IMG/VR virus record: IMGVR_UViG_3300009788_000154
Location: 1 to 45,338 of that record
Source: a virus
Length of the DNA: 45,338 nt
Direction: 5' to 3' (one strand)
Of this stretch, positions 21,933 to 29,620 are shown piece after piece. The translations under genes and the position numbers were made by a program. Every line of letters starts with the position of its first letter. The stretch's first letter is position 1. The notes below the pieces were generated by a model, which searched no databases, was not told where the DNA came from, and worked only from the letters and a program-made list of their open reading frames with translations.

Positions 21933-22314
21933 GAAGAGTTCTTTGACAAGTAAAAATGGATGTAAATATGGCATAGATTGTCCACTAAGGCCGAGAAGTG
22001 ATATTCCATATTGCTGTGGCCAATGCAGTAGAAAGAGAAAGCCTTTTATAAATGATGCTAACAGGCATTTGTGGACAGACGAAACTGGTTTTCATTCTTC
22101 TCAAGGATGTAAATTGCCCAGAGAGGAAATGCCTCCTGATTGCGTAGAATATGATTGTCGTCAACGTCCGTTTGTAGCGCTCTTGTATTGGAAAGGTGGT
22201 AAATGGCAGGCATTGAGAGGTTTCGAGTTAGAACATAATGAAACAGAGGCAATAATAATGTCTATCAATGCTACTATGAAGGTAAATCGTGAACAAAATC
22301 AAAATAATATCTGA
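21913..22314 (+). CDS. Cysteine-rich zinc-binding protein
   Basis: 133 residues from the ATG behind GGGAAGGAAT, overlapping the adaptor gene by 20 bases. Cys clusters include CKYGIDCPLRP, YCCGQC, GCKLP and PDCVEYDC, enough for two zinc sites. No family recognised. It is the last gene before the sugar cassette and overlaps the NeuB-like gene by 26 bases, so the cassette is translated in the same operon. Confidence 0.65.
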   Translation: METNFTEKSSLTSKNGCKYGIDCPLRPRSDIPYCCGQCSRKRKPFINDANRHLWTDETGFHSSQGCKLPREEMPPDCVEYDCRQRPFVALLYWKGGKWQALRGFELEHNETEAIIMSINATMKVNREQNQNNI

Positions 22315-23125
22315 TATGGGTGCCGAGCATCAACAGTCTTTTCAAAAGGCTCTGGCGATAGTCTGGTCGGCTGCCGAGGCCGGTGCCGATGCTTTGAAAG
22401 TCCAGATGTTCACACCGGATGATATGACCTTACCTAAAGATGATGAAAGGTTCAAAATAACGAAGGGACTTTGGCAGGGTCATACCCTATACGAATTGTA
22501 CGAGAAGGCTTGTATGCCTTATGACTGGATACCTCGCCTGAAAGAGCATACGGAGGCCAGAGGAATGGAATTTATTGTTACGGTATTTCACCCCAGAACC
22601 GTACCTATAGCCGAGGAAATGGGCATTGAAACGTACAAGGTGGCCTCATTTGAAATAAATTACGAAAATTTAATATTAGCACTTGACAAAACTGATAAGC
22701 CGGTTATAGTAAGTACAGGTTCGGCCACCTATAAGGAAATAGAATCAGTGGTCAAAGTTTTGAGAAGGAATTTGACGTTGTTAAAATGCACTTCGCAATA
22801 TCCCGCACCCGTAGAATCAATGAACCTAAAGACCATTCCCGCTTTGGAGCATTGCTTTAAGGTTCCTGTCGGTTTATCAGACCATACGACTGGCATAGTA
22901 GCTCCGGTAGTTGCGGTCAGTTTGGGTGCCAAGGTCATCGAGAAGCATATCACTATTGATGGCAAGGGTTTGGATGGTTCGTTTGCTATTCTGCCCGACA
23001 GGTTCGCTGTGATGGTACAGGCGATAAGGGAAGCGGAGAACTCTTTAGGTGAAATAGATTATGGTGGCGAAAAAACATACCATCGTCAATTGATAGACGG
23101 TGAAATGTTAAGGGCAATAGCGTGA
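22289..23125 (+). CDS. NeuB/PseI-type nonulosonate synthase lacking the SAF domain
   Basis: 278 residues. Enzymes of this family condense phosphoenolpyruvate with a hexosamine to make sialic, legionaminic or pseudaminic acid. Visible motifs: GAEHQQSFQKAL (11-22), AGADALKVQMFTPD (31-44), YKVASFEIN (116-124), LLKCTSQYPAP (164-174), GLSDHT (195-200) and EKHITID (218-224); H199 and H220 correspond to the metal-binding histidines. The TIM barrel is complete, but the C-terminal SAF (antifreeze-like) domain of the usual ~340-residue enzymes is missing. The choice between NeuB and PseI substrates cannot be made by eye. Confidence 0.9.
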   Translation: MNKIKIISDMGAEHQQSFQKALAIVWSAAEAGADALKVQMFTPDDMTLPKDDERFKITKGLWQGHTLYELYEKACMPYDWIPRLKEHTEARGMEFIVTVFHPRTVPIAEEMGIETYKVASFEINYENLILALDKTDKPVIVSTGSATYKEIESVVKVLRRNLTLLKCTSQYPAPVESMNLKTIPALEHCFKVPVGLSDHTTGIVAPVVAVSLGAKVIEKHITIDGKGLDGSFAILPDRFAVMVQAIREAENSLGEIDYGGEKTYHRQLIDGEMLRAIA

Positions 23126-23384
23126 GTAATACACCAAATGATATATTGATTAAAGCTAATCTTTTAATACAAAGGCAATTAGCTCAAAGAGATAGACCAA
23201 TAGAATTGACTAATGAAGATAAATTTGCTATTGCTTTTGCTGTTGGTGTAGAGACACATTTTGAAACAGATTATGATGGTTGGTTGCCTGCTCAAGATAC
23301 TACTAAAATAAAAGCAATAACTGTTCCTTGTGGCATAGCTTGGGATGGCGATAAATTTTGTGTATTTACAGGGCAATAGCGTGA
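23111..23384 (+). repeat. 15-bp direct repeat AGGGCAATAGCGTGA
   Basis: Identical copies at 23111-23125 and 23370-23384 form the junctions between successive genes. The first copy is read as RAIA-stop and the second in another frame as TGQ-stop, so the identity is at DNA level. A third, shorter relative (AGCGTGAAAT) is at the junction near 23591. Confidence 0.75.
23122..23379 (+). CDS. Small hypothetical protein (GTG start)
   Basis: 85 residues; the GTG overlaps the NeuB-like stop (GTGA). Helical first half (NDILIKANLLIQRQLAQRDR), beta second half ending CGIAWDGDKFCVFTGQ. It does not resemble the SAF domain missing from the preceding gene. Function unknown. Confidence 0.55.
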   Translation: MSNTPNDILIKANLLIQRQLAQRDRPIELTNEDKFAIAFAVGVETHFETDYDGWLPAQDTTKIKAITVPCGIAWDGDKFCVFTGQ

Positions 23385-23596
23385 AATGTGTAATGCCAAA
23401 TTGTGATAAAGAAGTTCCTATAAATAAAAATGGAGATTATTTACCTTGTCTTCAAATACCATTAAGTTTAGGAAAAGCTAAGAAATTCGAGGAACTATCT
23501 CGAATAAGAATATTTTATCCTAAAGACCAACCTCTGTGCCAAAAACATAGGCTGACGATAATTATAGAAGCACTATTTGAGAAAGCAAAAGCGTGA
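23381..23596 (+). CDS. Small Cys-containing protein (GTG start)
   Basis: 71 residues from GTG at 23381, which lies in the repeated AGCGTGA junction. CVMPNCDKEV at the start and PLCQKH later can form one zinc site of the type common in small phage proteins (C..C..C..H). No family assigned. Confidence 0.55.
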   Translation: MKCVMPNCDKEVPINKNGDYLPCLQIPLSLGKAKKFEELSRIRIFYPKDQPLCQKHRLTIIIEALFEKAKA

Positions 23597-23691
23597 AATA
23601 TATCTATATGACATTCAAAGATGAGAAATATTTATATTTCGCGTGGTTGATTGGCGGGACGTGGTTGCGCAGAAAGTGGAGAAAGCAATGA
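23593..23691 (+). CDS. 32-residue membrane-like peptide
   Basis: The GTG overlaps the previous stop (GTGA), and the TGA overlaps the next ATG. The product begins MKYIYMTFKDEKYLYFAWLI and ends GGTWLRRKWRKQ: an aromatic, possibly membrane-inserting segment with a basic end. Overlap on both sides supports translation. Confidence 0.4.
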   Translation: MKYIYMTFKDEKYLYFAWLIGGTWLRRKWRKQ

Positions 23692-23963
23692 AACGTAGAG
23701 ATTTCCTAAAACTAATAGGTATAGCCCCAATAGCACCGAGCGTATTGGCGGCAATGCCAAAGAAGAAATTAACTTATCAAGGCGTAAAAATAGTTTTCAA
23801 TGAAAAATTGCCAGAAGATGGGGGGCTTCTTGTCAATAGGCCAATAGGATTTGCCTTAGAGGATATTTCCAAAGATGAATATGGATGGGCGCGTATTTGT
23901 ACGCAAGCTCAATTTATATGTGAACAATCAATAAGAAGCGGAAAGTTAGTTAATGTTAAATAA
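23688..23963 (+). CDS. Small protein with a twin-arginine (Tat) signal
   Basis: 91 residues from the ATG behind GGAGAAAG. The N-terminus MKRRDFLKLIGIAPIAPSVL matches the Tat consensus (RRxFLK followed by a moderately hydrophobic stretch), and AAM follows as a possible cleavage site. The mature part (KLTYQGVKIVFNEKLPEDGG) is small, beta-like and unrecognised. Folded export across the host membrane is predicted from the signal. It overlaps the PseB-like gene. Confidence 0.7.
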   Translation: MKRRDFLKLIGIAPIAPSVLAAMPKKKLTYQGVKIVFNEKLPEDGGLLVNRPIGFALEDISKDEYGWARICTQAQFICEQSIRSGKLVNVK

Positions 23964-24801
23964 TAAAAAGGTACTAATTAGTGGCGGAACTGGCTCGTTA
24001 GGTAATGCCTTAGTAGGGAAGATATGCACTGATTACAAACCTGAAAAGCTGATTATATTTTCGAGAGACGAGTACAAGCAGAAGATAATGGCTGAAAAGT
24101 TTGACTATTATCCTTGTTTGCGATTTTTCTTAGGTGATATACGAGATATTAAAAGGTTTAAGGAAGTATGTCGAGACGTTGATATAGTAATCCACGCAGC
24201 AGCTCTTAAGCAGATTCCAACACTCGAATATAATCCAACCGAGGCCATAAAGACAAACGTTGACGGTACTGTAAATGTAGTTGAGGCTTGTATTGACTGT
24301 GGCGTAGATAAGGCGATTTTAATATCTACGGACAAGGCCGTTAATCCTGTAAATCTTTACGGTGCTACCAAATTATGCGCCGAGAAGATATTCCTTGCGG
24401 CCAATTCGTTCAATAAGACAAGGTTCTCGGTAGTGAGATATGGTAACGTCCTCAATTCAAGAGGTTCGGTCATCGAGCATTTCCTAAAGTTGAAAGAGGC
24501 GGGGATAAAAGAATTTCCTATTACTCATCCTGATATGTCAAGATTTTGGTTGACCTTGGAAGATGCTGCAAGATTTGTTCTCGTATCATTGATAACAGCA
24601 AATGATAAGGTGGCAATACCACAAATACCATCTATGAGGATGGTAGATGTAGCAAGAGCAATAGACCCCGAATGTACTTTTAAGATTACAGGAATCCGAC
24701 CTGGAGAAAAACTGCACGAATCTCTTACAGAAGGATATACGTCAGATAAGAATGACCAATGGCTAACACCAGAAGAATTGAGAAGGAAAATAGGATTATG
24801 A
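23953..24801 (+). CDS. PseB-like UDP-sugar 4,6-dehydratase (SDR)
   Basis: 282 residues. Extended SDR of the FlaA1/PseB type, which converts UDP-GlcNAc to a 4-keto-6-deoxy sugar. Motifs: NAD-binding GGTGSLG (11-17), FSRDE (36-40), GDIRD (61-65), HAAALKQ (81-87), STDKAVNPVNLYGATK (125-140, catalytic Asp/Lys/Tyr region) and RYGNVLNSRGSV (about 162-173); GIRPGEKLHE is the C-terminal signature. It is about 50 residues shorter than typical PseB. The class that inverts C5 leads to pseudaminic acid, and I cannot separate the two classes by eye. Confidence 0.9.
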   Translation: MLNNKKVLISGGTGSLGNALVGKICTDYKPEKLIIFSRDEYKQKIMAEKFDYYPCLRFFLGDIRDIKRFKEVCRDVDIVIHAAALKQIPTLEYNPTEAIKTNVDGTVNVVEACIDCGVDKAILISTDKAVNPVNLYGATKLCAEKIFLAANSFNKTRFSVVRYGNVLNSRGSVIEHFLKLKEAGIKEFPITHPDMSRFWLTLEDAARFVLVSLITANDKVAIPQIPSMRMVDVARAIDPECTFKITGIRPGEKLHESLTEGYTSDKNDQWLTPEELRRKIGL

Positions 24802-25469
24802 GCATATTTTCAAGATTAGCTTTAGGGACGGCCAATTTCGGCAAGGAATACAACGGGGTCAAGGTCTCCGAAGATGAGCAGAAAAAGATACTGGATTACT
24901 GCCAGTGTTCTGGAATTGATATGGTTGACACTGCCGTTGCATACGAGTGGGATTGGTCGAACATCTCTACTTCTTTTGAAGTTGTTACAAAGGGCGATGG
25001 CACTGATGAATTTCCGAGAAAACCTTATGGTTATTTGGCGCACGAAGGAGTGATTTGGGAACCATTTTGGTGCAAGGTAACGTCTGCTGAAAAACAAGGG
25101 TTGTCTATTTATGAACCATCGTCTATTCCGCACTTTGGAACATTCGGAATACATCAAGCGGATATTATTCAAGTTCCATATTCGATATTCGACCGGAGAT
25201 TTGAGCCATACTTTGCAGAACTAAAGTCAGGAGGCACAGAAATCCACGTCCGTTCTATCTTCTTGCGGGGCAAGCTCTTAGAGAAATTCAAACCTTGGGA
25301 GTGCATAGCTTTTTGCTTGATGAATCCCTGTATAGACCGTGTAATAATCGGCGTGGATTCATTGCAACAGTTGAAAGACAACCTAAGACCGTTTCATCGT
25401 ATGAACTCCGCTGAGATTCACGATGAGAATATATTAGACCCCAGGAAATGGAAAAATGAGAAGGAGTAA
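24798..25469 (+). CDS. Compact aldo/keto reductase
   Basis: 223 residues from the ATG overlapping the previous stop. LALGTANFGKEYNG (7-20), IDMVDTAVAY (40-49; D44 and Y49), TKG (K65) and H82 supply the AKR catalytic tetrad. IIGVDSLQQLKDNL near the end is the typical NADPH-site motif. It is about 70 residues shorter than usual. Homologous reductases accompany NeuB/SpsF genes in surface-sugar clusters. The C-terminus WKNEKE is encoded by the AAGGAG of the next gene. Confidence 0.8.
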   Translation: MSIFSRLALGTANFGKEYNGVKVSEDEQKKILDYCQCSGIDMVDTAVAYEWDWSNISTSFEVVTKGDGTDEFPRKPYGYLAHEGVIWEPFWCKVTSAEKQGLSIYEPSSIPHFGTFGIHQADIIQVPYSIFDRRFEPYFAELKSGGTEIHVRSIFLRGKLLEKFKPWECIAFCLMNPCIDRVIIGVDSLQQLKDNLRPFHRMNSAEIHDENILDPRKWKNEKE

Positions 25470-25473
25470 AATT

Positions 25474-25722
25474 ATGGCAAAGTTTAAGATTGCTGATTGG
25501 GCATACGTTAAAGGTGCAAAACTTGAGGGGATGGGTGGATTTCTCACAAAGGTACACATATTAGAAGTTGTAACACAACTATGCGAGGCTGGTATTGAGC
25601 AAACTCGTTATTTATGTCGGATATTTATAAAGAGTTTGAGATGTGGATGGGAGCCTGCAGCAAAAGAAATACAGTTTCGTGAGATGGAATTGGAGTCTAT
25701 TGAGAAGGAGACAAATGAGTAA
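25474..25722 (+). CDS. Small hypothetical protein
   Basis: 82 residues from the ATG behind AAGGAG. MAKFKIADWAYVKGAKLEGM at the start and repeated IExTRYLCRIFIKSLRCGW-type helices later. The opening looks like a small beta-barrel found in phage proteins of unknown role. It overlaps the aminotransferase gene by 8 bases. Confidence 0.55.
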   Translation: MAKFKIADWAYVKGAKLEGMGGFLTKVHILEVVTQLCEAGIEQTRYLCRIFIKSLRCGWEPAAKEIQFREMELESIEKETNE

Positions 25723-26974
25723 CTGGCTAAGAACTTGTGAAATCATTCCCGATGGCGTTCAGACTCTTTCTAAGATGCCATCGAAGTTTGTGGATGGAGT
25801 TTATCCAAAGTACATTACTAAAGGCGATGGCGCCTATGTCTGGGGCGACAACGATAAAAAGTATATAGACTACCCTTGTGGACTCGGCGCCATCCTTTTA
25901 GGCTATAATAATCCAATAGTAAATAGAGCGATTATCGACCAATTAGCCAAAGGCATTCTGTTCTCGCTTCCCAATTATCTGGAAACTGAATTGGCCGAAA
26001 AGATAGTCGATATTGTCCCTTCTGCTGAGATGGTTAGATTCCTGAAAACGGGTAGCGAGGCGACCTCGGCGGCAGTCAGGATAGCAAGGGCATATACCGG
26101 CAAAGAAGGAATTATTTGTTGCGGTTATCACGGATGGCACGATTGGTATGCTTTTACGACTTCTAAGAACAAAGGTGTTCCCGAACAATATGTAATGCAA
26201 TGCAAATACAATGACATTGAAACTATGATAGAGATTTTTGACAAGCAAGACTCATCTACTGTTGGAATAGCCGCCGTCATTATGGAACCTTATATCCTCG
26301 AAGAGCCGAAGCAGGAATATCTTCGCAAGGTCAGAAAACTATGTAATCGCCACGGAGCGGCGTTGATATTCGATGAGATTGTTACCGGTTTTCGCACTTT
26401 GGAATGGACTGCCCAAAAATATTTCGATGTAACGCCAGACTTGACCTGTCTGGGTAAGGCAATGGCTAACGGATTGCCTATTTCCTGCATATGTGGGAAG
26501 AAGGAACTGATGAAAGAATTGCAAGGTGATTGTTTCGTATCATCGACTTTTGGCGGCGAACTTCTTTCGATTGCTGCTGCCCTTGCGACTATTAAGATAG
26601 TTGAGGAGCAAGGCGTTATCAAACAGATTTGGATTATGGGTTCAAGACTCACAGAGAGTTTTAAACAGTTGGTAGGTGTAATGAATTTGAATGACGGTGT
26701 GAGCATTTTGGGTTATCCACCGAGAACATTTTTCAAGTTTAAGACCGAAGCCCACAAGTCGTTATTCTGGCAGGAATGTCTCAAGAAAGGAGTCTTGTTC
26801 GGATATGCCCAATTCATAAACTGGTCGCACGGATTAGGCGAGATAGACCAGACTGTAATGGCTATGAGACACGCTTTGGGTATGGTCAGGAAATACTGGG
26901 AACATCCTATAGATGCTCTTGAAGGTGCTGTTGCACAGGAAACTTTTAGATTACTTGAGAAGGAGAAAGTATGA
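25715..26974 (+). CDS. Class III PLP aminotransferase (glutamate-1-semialdehyde type)
   Basis: 419 residues from the ATG behind AAGGAG. Class III fold: GDGAYVWGDNDKKYIDYPCG (37-56), GSEATSAAVRIARAYTG (113-129), YHGWHDWY (138-145), IFDEIVTGFR (218-227; D220) and the PLP lysine K248 in CLGKAMANG. Such enzymes occur in nonulosonate and spore-coat sugar clusters, where they may aminate the 4-keto sugar made by the PseB-like enzyme, a step done by DegT-type PseC in the classical pathway. Alternatively it makes a side-chain amine. Its end encodes EKE within the next gene's ribosome binding site. Confidence 0.88.
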   Translation: MSNWLRTCEIIPDGVQTLSKMPSKFVDGVYPKYITKGDGAYVWGDNDKKYIDYPCGLGAILLGYNNPIVNRAIIDQLAKGILFSLPNYLETELAEKIVDIVPSAEMVRFLKTGSEATSAAVRIARAYTGKEGIICCGYHGWHDWYAFTTSKNKGVPEQYVMQCKYNDIETMIEIFDKQDSSTVGIAAVIMEPYILEEPKQEYLRKVRKLCNRHGAALIFDEIVTGFRTLEWTAQKYFDVTPDLTCLGKAMANGLPISCICGKKELMKELQGDCFVSSTFGGELLSIAAALATIKIVEEQGVIKQIWIMGSRLTESFKQLVGVMNLNDGVSILGYPPRTFFKFKTEAHKSLFWQECLKKGVLFGYAQFINWSHGLGEIDQTVMAMRHALGMVRKYWEHPIDALEGAVAQETFRLLEKEKV

Positions 26975-27126
26975 AAGAGCAACAAGATATAGATAAGTGT
27001 ATGAAATGCCAAAGATTTGAGGCAAATATTGGGAATTCACAAAATCAAAGATTTGGTACATATTGTGGCATATATTCACGACCAAAAGGAAGTTGTGATT
27101 TTATTCCAGAGAAGGAGAAAAAATGA
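26971..27126 (+). CDS. 51-residue zinc-binding protein
   Basis: The ATG overlaps the preceding stop. Cysteines at C10, C13, C34 and C44 (CMKCQRFEANIG, YCGIY, GSCDF) fit a single zinc site. The tail PEKEKK is encoded by the GAGAAGGAG that also serves the acetyltransferase. Role unknown. Confidence 0.55.
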   Translation: MKEQQDIDKCMKCQRFEANIGNSQNQRFGTYCGIYSRPKGSCDFIPEKEKK

Positions 27127-27650
27127 AGCTTGAAGCTCTGACCCTTGAACAATGCGAGCGAGTTCGTATTTGGCGCAACGCCGAAATGGAAGTCTGGCGC
27201 ACGCCATTTATGCTTACAGAGGAAATGCAAGCGGACTTTTATCACGATAGAGTCTACGATAGAAATTCCGAGCATAGATATTGGGCGATATGCACAGGAA
27301 CAGGTATTCACAAGTTTCTTGGTATGGGTGGCATAACTTATATAAGTTGGGAAAACCGAATAGGCGAGATAACACTTATCATCGACCCTGAAAAAAGAAA
27401 AGATGGTTTAGGCGAAAAGGCCGTTGATTTGCTTTTAGATCAAGCCTTCAATCATCTTAATCTCAAGACGGTTTTTGGAGAGTGCTATGGCGCAAATGAA
27501 AAGGGTTGTTCTTTTTGGCAAAGTATTACTGTTAAGTACAATGGATTTACAACGGCCTTGCCAAATAGAAAATACTGGAAAGGCGTATATGAGAATAGTC
27601 TATATTTCTCGATAGACAAAGATGACTTCAACAAAATCCATAATAGTTAG
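27123..27650 (+). CDS. GNAT-family N-acetyltransferase (PseH-like role)
   Basis: 175 residues. RimJ/RimL-type GNAT: MKLEALTLEQCERVRIWRNA at the start, FLGMGGITYISWENRIGEIT (about 65-84), then LIIDPEKRKDGLGEKAVDLL, the acetyl-CoA loop. In nonulosonate pathways a GNAT (PseH) acetylates the 4-amino group before synthase action; that role here is inferred from context. It overlaps the next gene by 29 bases. Confidence 0.82.
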   Translation: MKLEALTLEQCERVRIWRNAEMEVWRTPFMLTEEMQADFYHDRVYDRNSEHRYWAICTGTGIHKFLGMGGITYISWENRIGEITLIIDPEKRKDGLGEKAVDLLLDQAFNHLNLKTVFGECYGANEKGCSFWQSITVKYNGFTTALPNRKYWKGVYENSLYFSIDKDDFNKIHNS

Positions 27651-28152
27651 CAATCGTGGCGAAGCAGATATAACAAAGCGCGAAGATTTTACGCCGATGA
27701 AGTTGCTGCTTTACGACAACTTGGATTATATCTTTGTGCCATTTTGGAGTTGGTATATTCCAGTTGAAATCTTTGAAAACTGGGAAGTGATTGTATTTCA
27801 CTGCACGGACTTGCCTTATGGGCGCGGGGGGAGTCCGTTGCAGAATTTAATAATACGTGGCCATAAAAAGACGATGATAAGTGCTATTCGATGCGTCAAG
27901 GAAATTGATGCAGGTGCGATTTACTGTCGCAGTGAGTTGGATATATCCTATGGTACGGCGGATGAGATTTACGATAGGGCGGATAAAATTATCAGAGAAA
28001 AAATGATACCATACATTTTGGAGATAAGACCCAAGCCAAGGCCACAGGAAGGCAAACCCATCTATTTCGAGAGATGGAAATGTAGCAAAGAAGATGTGAT
28101 AAGGGCAATGGAGACTGATTATGAGGATATTGGTTGTAGCAGCACATCCTGA
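27622..28152 (+). CDS. Formyltransferase-like sugar-modifying enzyme
   Basis: 176 residues. FENWEVIVFHCTDLPYGRGG (51-70) and SPLQNLIIRG match the formyl-folate transferase core (H60, DLPxGRGGSP), and KEIDAGAIY (93-101) is the second conserved motif. Related proteins formylate sugar amines and occur in NeuB clusters. It is shorter than methionyl-tRNA formyltransferase and lacks its tRNA-binding C-terminal domain, supporting a small-molecule substrate. It overlaps its neighbours on both sides. Confidence 0.8.
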   Translation: MTSTKSIIVSNRGEADITKREDFTPMKLLLYDNLDYIFVPFWSWYIPVEIFENWEVIVFHCTDLPYGRGGSPLQNLIIRGHKKTMISAIRCVKEIDAGAIYCRSELDISYGTADEIYDRADKIIREKMIPYILEIRPKPRPQEGKPIYFERWKCSKEDVIRAMETDYEDIGCSSTS

Positions 28153-28690
28153 TGATGAGATACTCGGTTGTGGCGGTACGACAGAGCGATTGAAAAGAGA
28201 AGGTAATACAATAAGCATCGTTTTGTTAGGCCAAGGACGATTTAAGTCTCAGGATAATAAATTTGATGAAGTACCTTTATTGCATTGGGTTCAAAAAGTA
28301 GAAAGTTATATTGAACAACGGAAACCCGACATCATCTTCACCCATTACGAGAAAGACTTAAACATAGACCATCGCATAACATACCAAGCGGTGATAACGG
28401 CGGCGCGGCCTATGCCTGATTGTTGCGTAAAAGAGATATATTCCTTTGAGGTTTTGAGTTCTACCGAATGGTCTTTCCCGACAAGTTTCTCGCCAGATGT
28501 GTTTTATAAATTGACGAAAGAACAAGTAAAAGATAAGTGGAATAATCTTATAGATAAATATTCAGCAGAAGTAAGAGCTTATCCGCACCCCCGCTCCGTA
28601 AAAGGAATAGAAACTTTAGCTATGTATCGTGGTATGCAAATAGGTGTTGATTTTGCCGAAGCATTCAAGACTGTGAGAGTTATCCGATGA
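28121..28690 (+). CDS. PIG-L/LmbE-family deacetylase
   Basis: 189 residues. AHPDDE (8-13) and DLNIDHR (79-85; H84) give the metal-binding and catalytic residues of GlcNAc-PI or LmbE-like deacetylases, which remove an N-acetyl group from sugars. In this cassette it could deacetylate an intermediate so that a different acyl group (formyl or acyl, from neighbouring enzymes) can be added. It overlaps the formyltransferase gene by 32 bases, suggesting coordinated amounts. Confidence 0.88.
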   Translation: MRILVVAAHPDDEILGCGGTTERLKREGNTISIVLLGQGRFKSQDNKFDEVPLLHWVQKVESYIEQRKPDIIFTHYEKDLNIDHRITYQAVITAARPMPDCCVKEIYSFEVLSSTEWSFPTSFSPDVFYKLTKEQVKDKWNNLIDKYSAEVRAYPHPRSVKGIETLAMYRGMQIGVDFAEAFKTVRVIR

Positions 28691-28827
28691 AGTTGGAAGA
28701 AGTTAAAAAACAAGCAATTAAAAAAATTCGTAAGCAAACTAAACTGGCGGGTTTAAATTGTGATAGTTTATCGGATGAAGAATTATGGTCTATATGGTGG
28801 AATATTGTAAAAGAAAATGAAACTTGA
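28687..28827 (+). CDS. 46-residue helical protein
   Basis: Starts in the previous stop (ATGA) and overlaps the next gene by 11 bases. Lys-rich helix (MKLEEVKKQAIKKIRKQTKL) followed by a Trp-containing end (DEELWSIWWNIVKENET). No recognised domain. The overlaps support translation. Confidence 0.5.
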   Translation: MKLEEVKKQAIKKIRKQTKLAGLNCDSLSDEELWSIWWNIVKENET

Positions 28828-29620
28828 AGAACTAACAGCCCTTTATAGCCCTCTGGATATTGAATACGCTCAAGCAATGTCCGGCGAATACGAAGACCTA
28901 TCTTTCAGGTCTGACGAAATAACGATTATAGCGGGGTTGAAAGACGGCAGGATTAGCGGTTTCTGGCGTCCTGTGGTCGCTGTGGGCGACGAACGGCTCC
29001 AAAAGCTACATATAGAGCGTCTTTACGATATATGCCAGAATATCTACTATATGGACTTTCTGATAGACGGTAAATTATCGGTGATAAGCCAGTTCCTTTT
29101 GAGGCACAGACACAAGGCGAGACCGTATTATACGCAGATTATAGATGTTACAAAAGACCCAACTACATTACATAGTAATCTAAGAAAAAGCTATAAAAGT
29201 CTTATAAATAATCGCAAGGAGTATATTGTAAGTTCAGGAGTTATCTCTGATTTAATGGATTTACATAATCATACAAAAGGCCAGACGCGCAGTTTTGAAA
29301 CGTGGCATATTCAAAAGCAAATGATAAACAAAGGCGAAGCGTTTGTCATTTACGATAGAGAGATAGGGTCTATTTTTGGCGGAGCTTTGTTTTATATAAA
29401 TAACAATGGCATAGGATATTATGCTTCAGGTACATCCGTAAAACAACATCCAAATCACGCTATAATATGGAACGCGATAATACATACACAAGGATTAAAA
29501 TATATGGAGTTGGGCGAACAGGTATTTTCTGGCAATGAAAAACTTGTGAACATAAGCAAATTCAAACGGGGTTTCGGTGGCGAAACCAAAACAAGACTTA
29601 TTCTTGAGAAGGAGCAATAA
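28817..29620 (+). CDS. FemAB/GNAT-like acyltransferase
   Basis: 267 residues. LRKSYKSLIN (122-131), a central region with GGALFYINNNGIGYYASGTS and the end FKRGFGGETKTR give the layout of FemAB-like acyltransferases frequent in surface-polysaccharide clusters. It may add an acyl or aminoacyl group to the sugar amine exposed by the deacetylase. Substrate not determinable. The C-terminal EKE is encoded by the ribosome binding site of the next gene. Confidence 0.7.
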   Translation: MKLEELTALYSPLDIEYAQAMSGEYEDLSFRSDEITIIAGLKDGRISGFWRPVVAVGDERLQKLHIERLYDICQNIYYMDFLIDGKLSVISQFLLRHRHKARPYYTQIIDVTKDPTTLHSNLRKSYKSLINNRKEYIVSSGVISDLMDLHNHTKGQTRSFETWHIQKQMINKGEAFVIYDREIGSIFGGALFYINNNGIGYYASGTSVKQHPNHAIIWNAIIHTQGLKYMELGEQVFSGNEKLVNISKFKRGFGGETKTRLILEKEQ

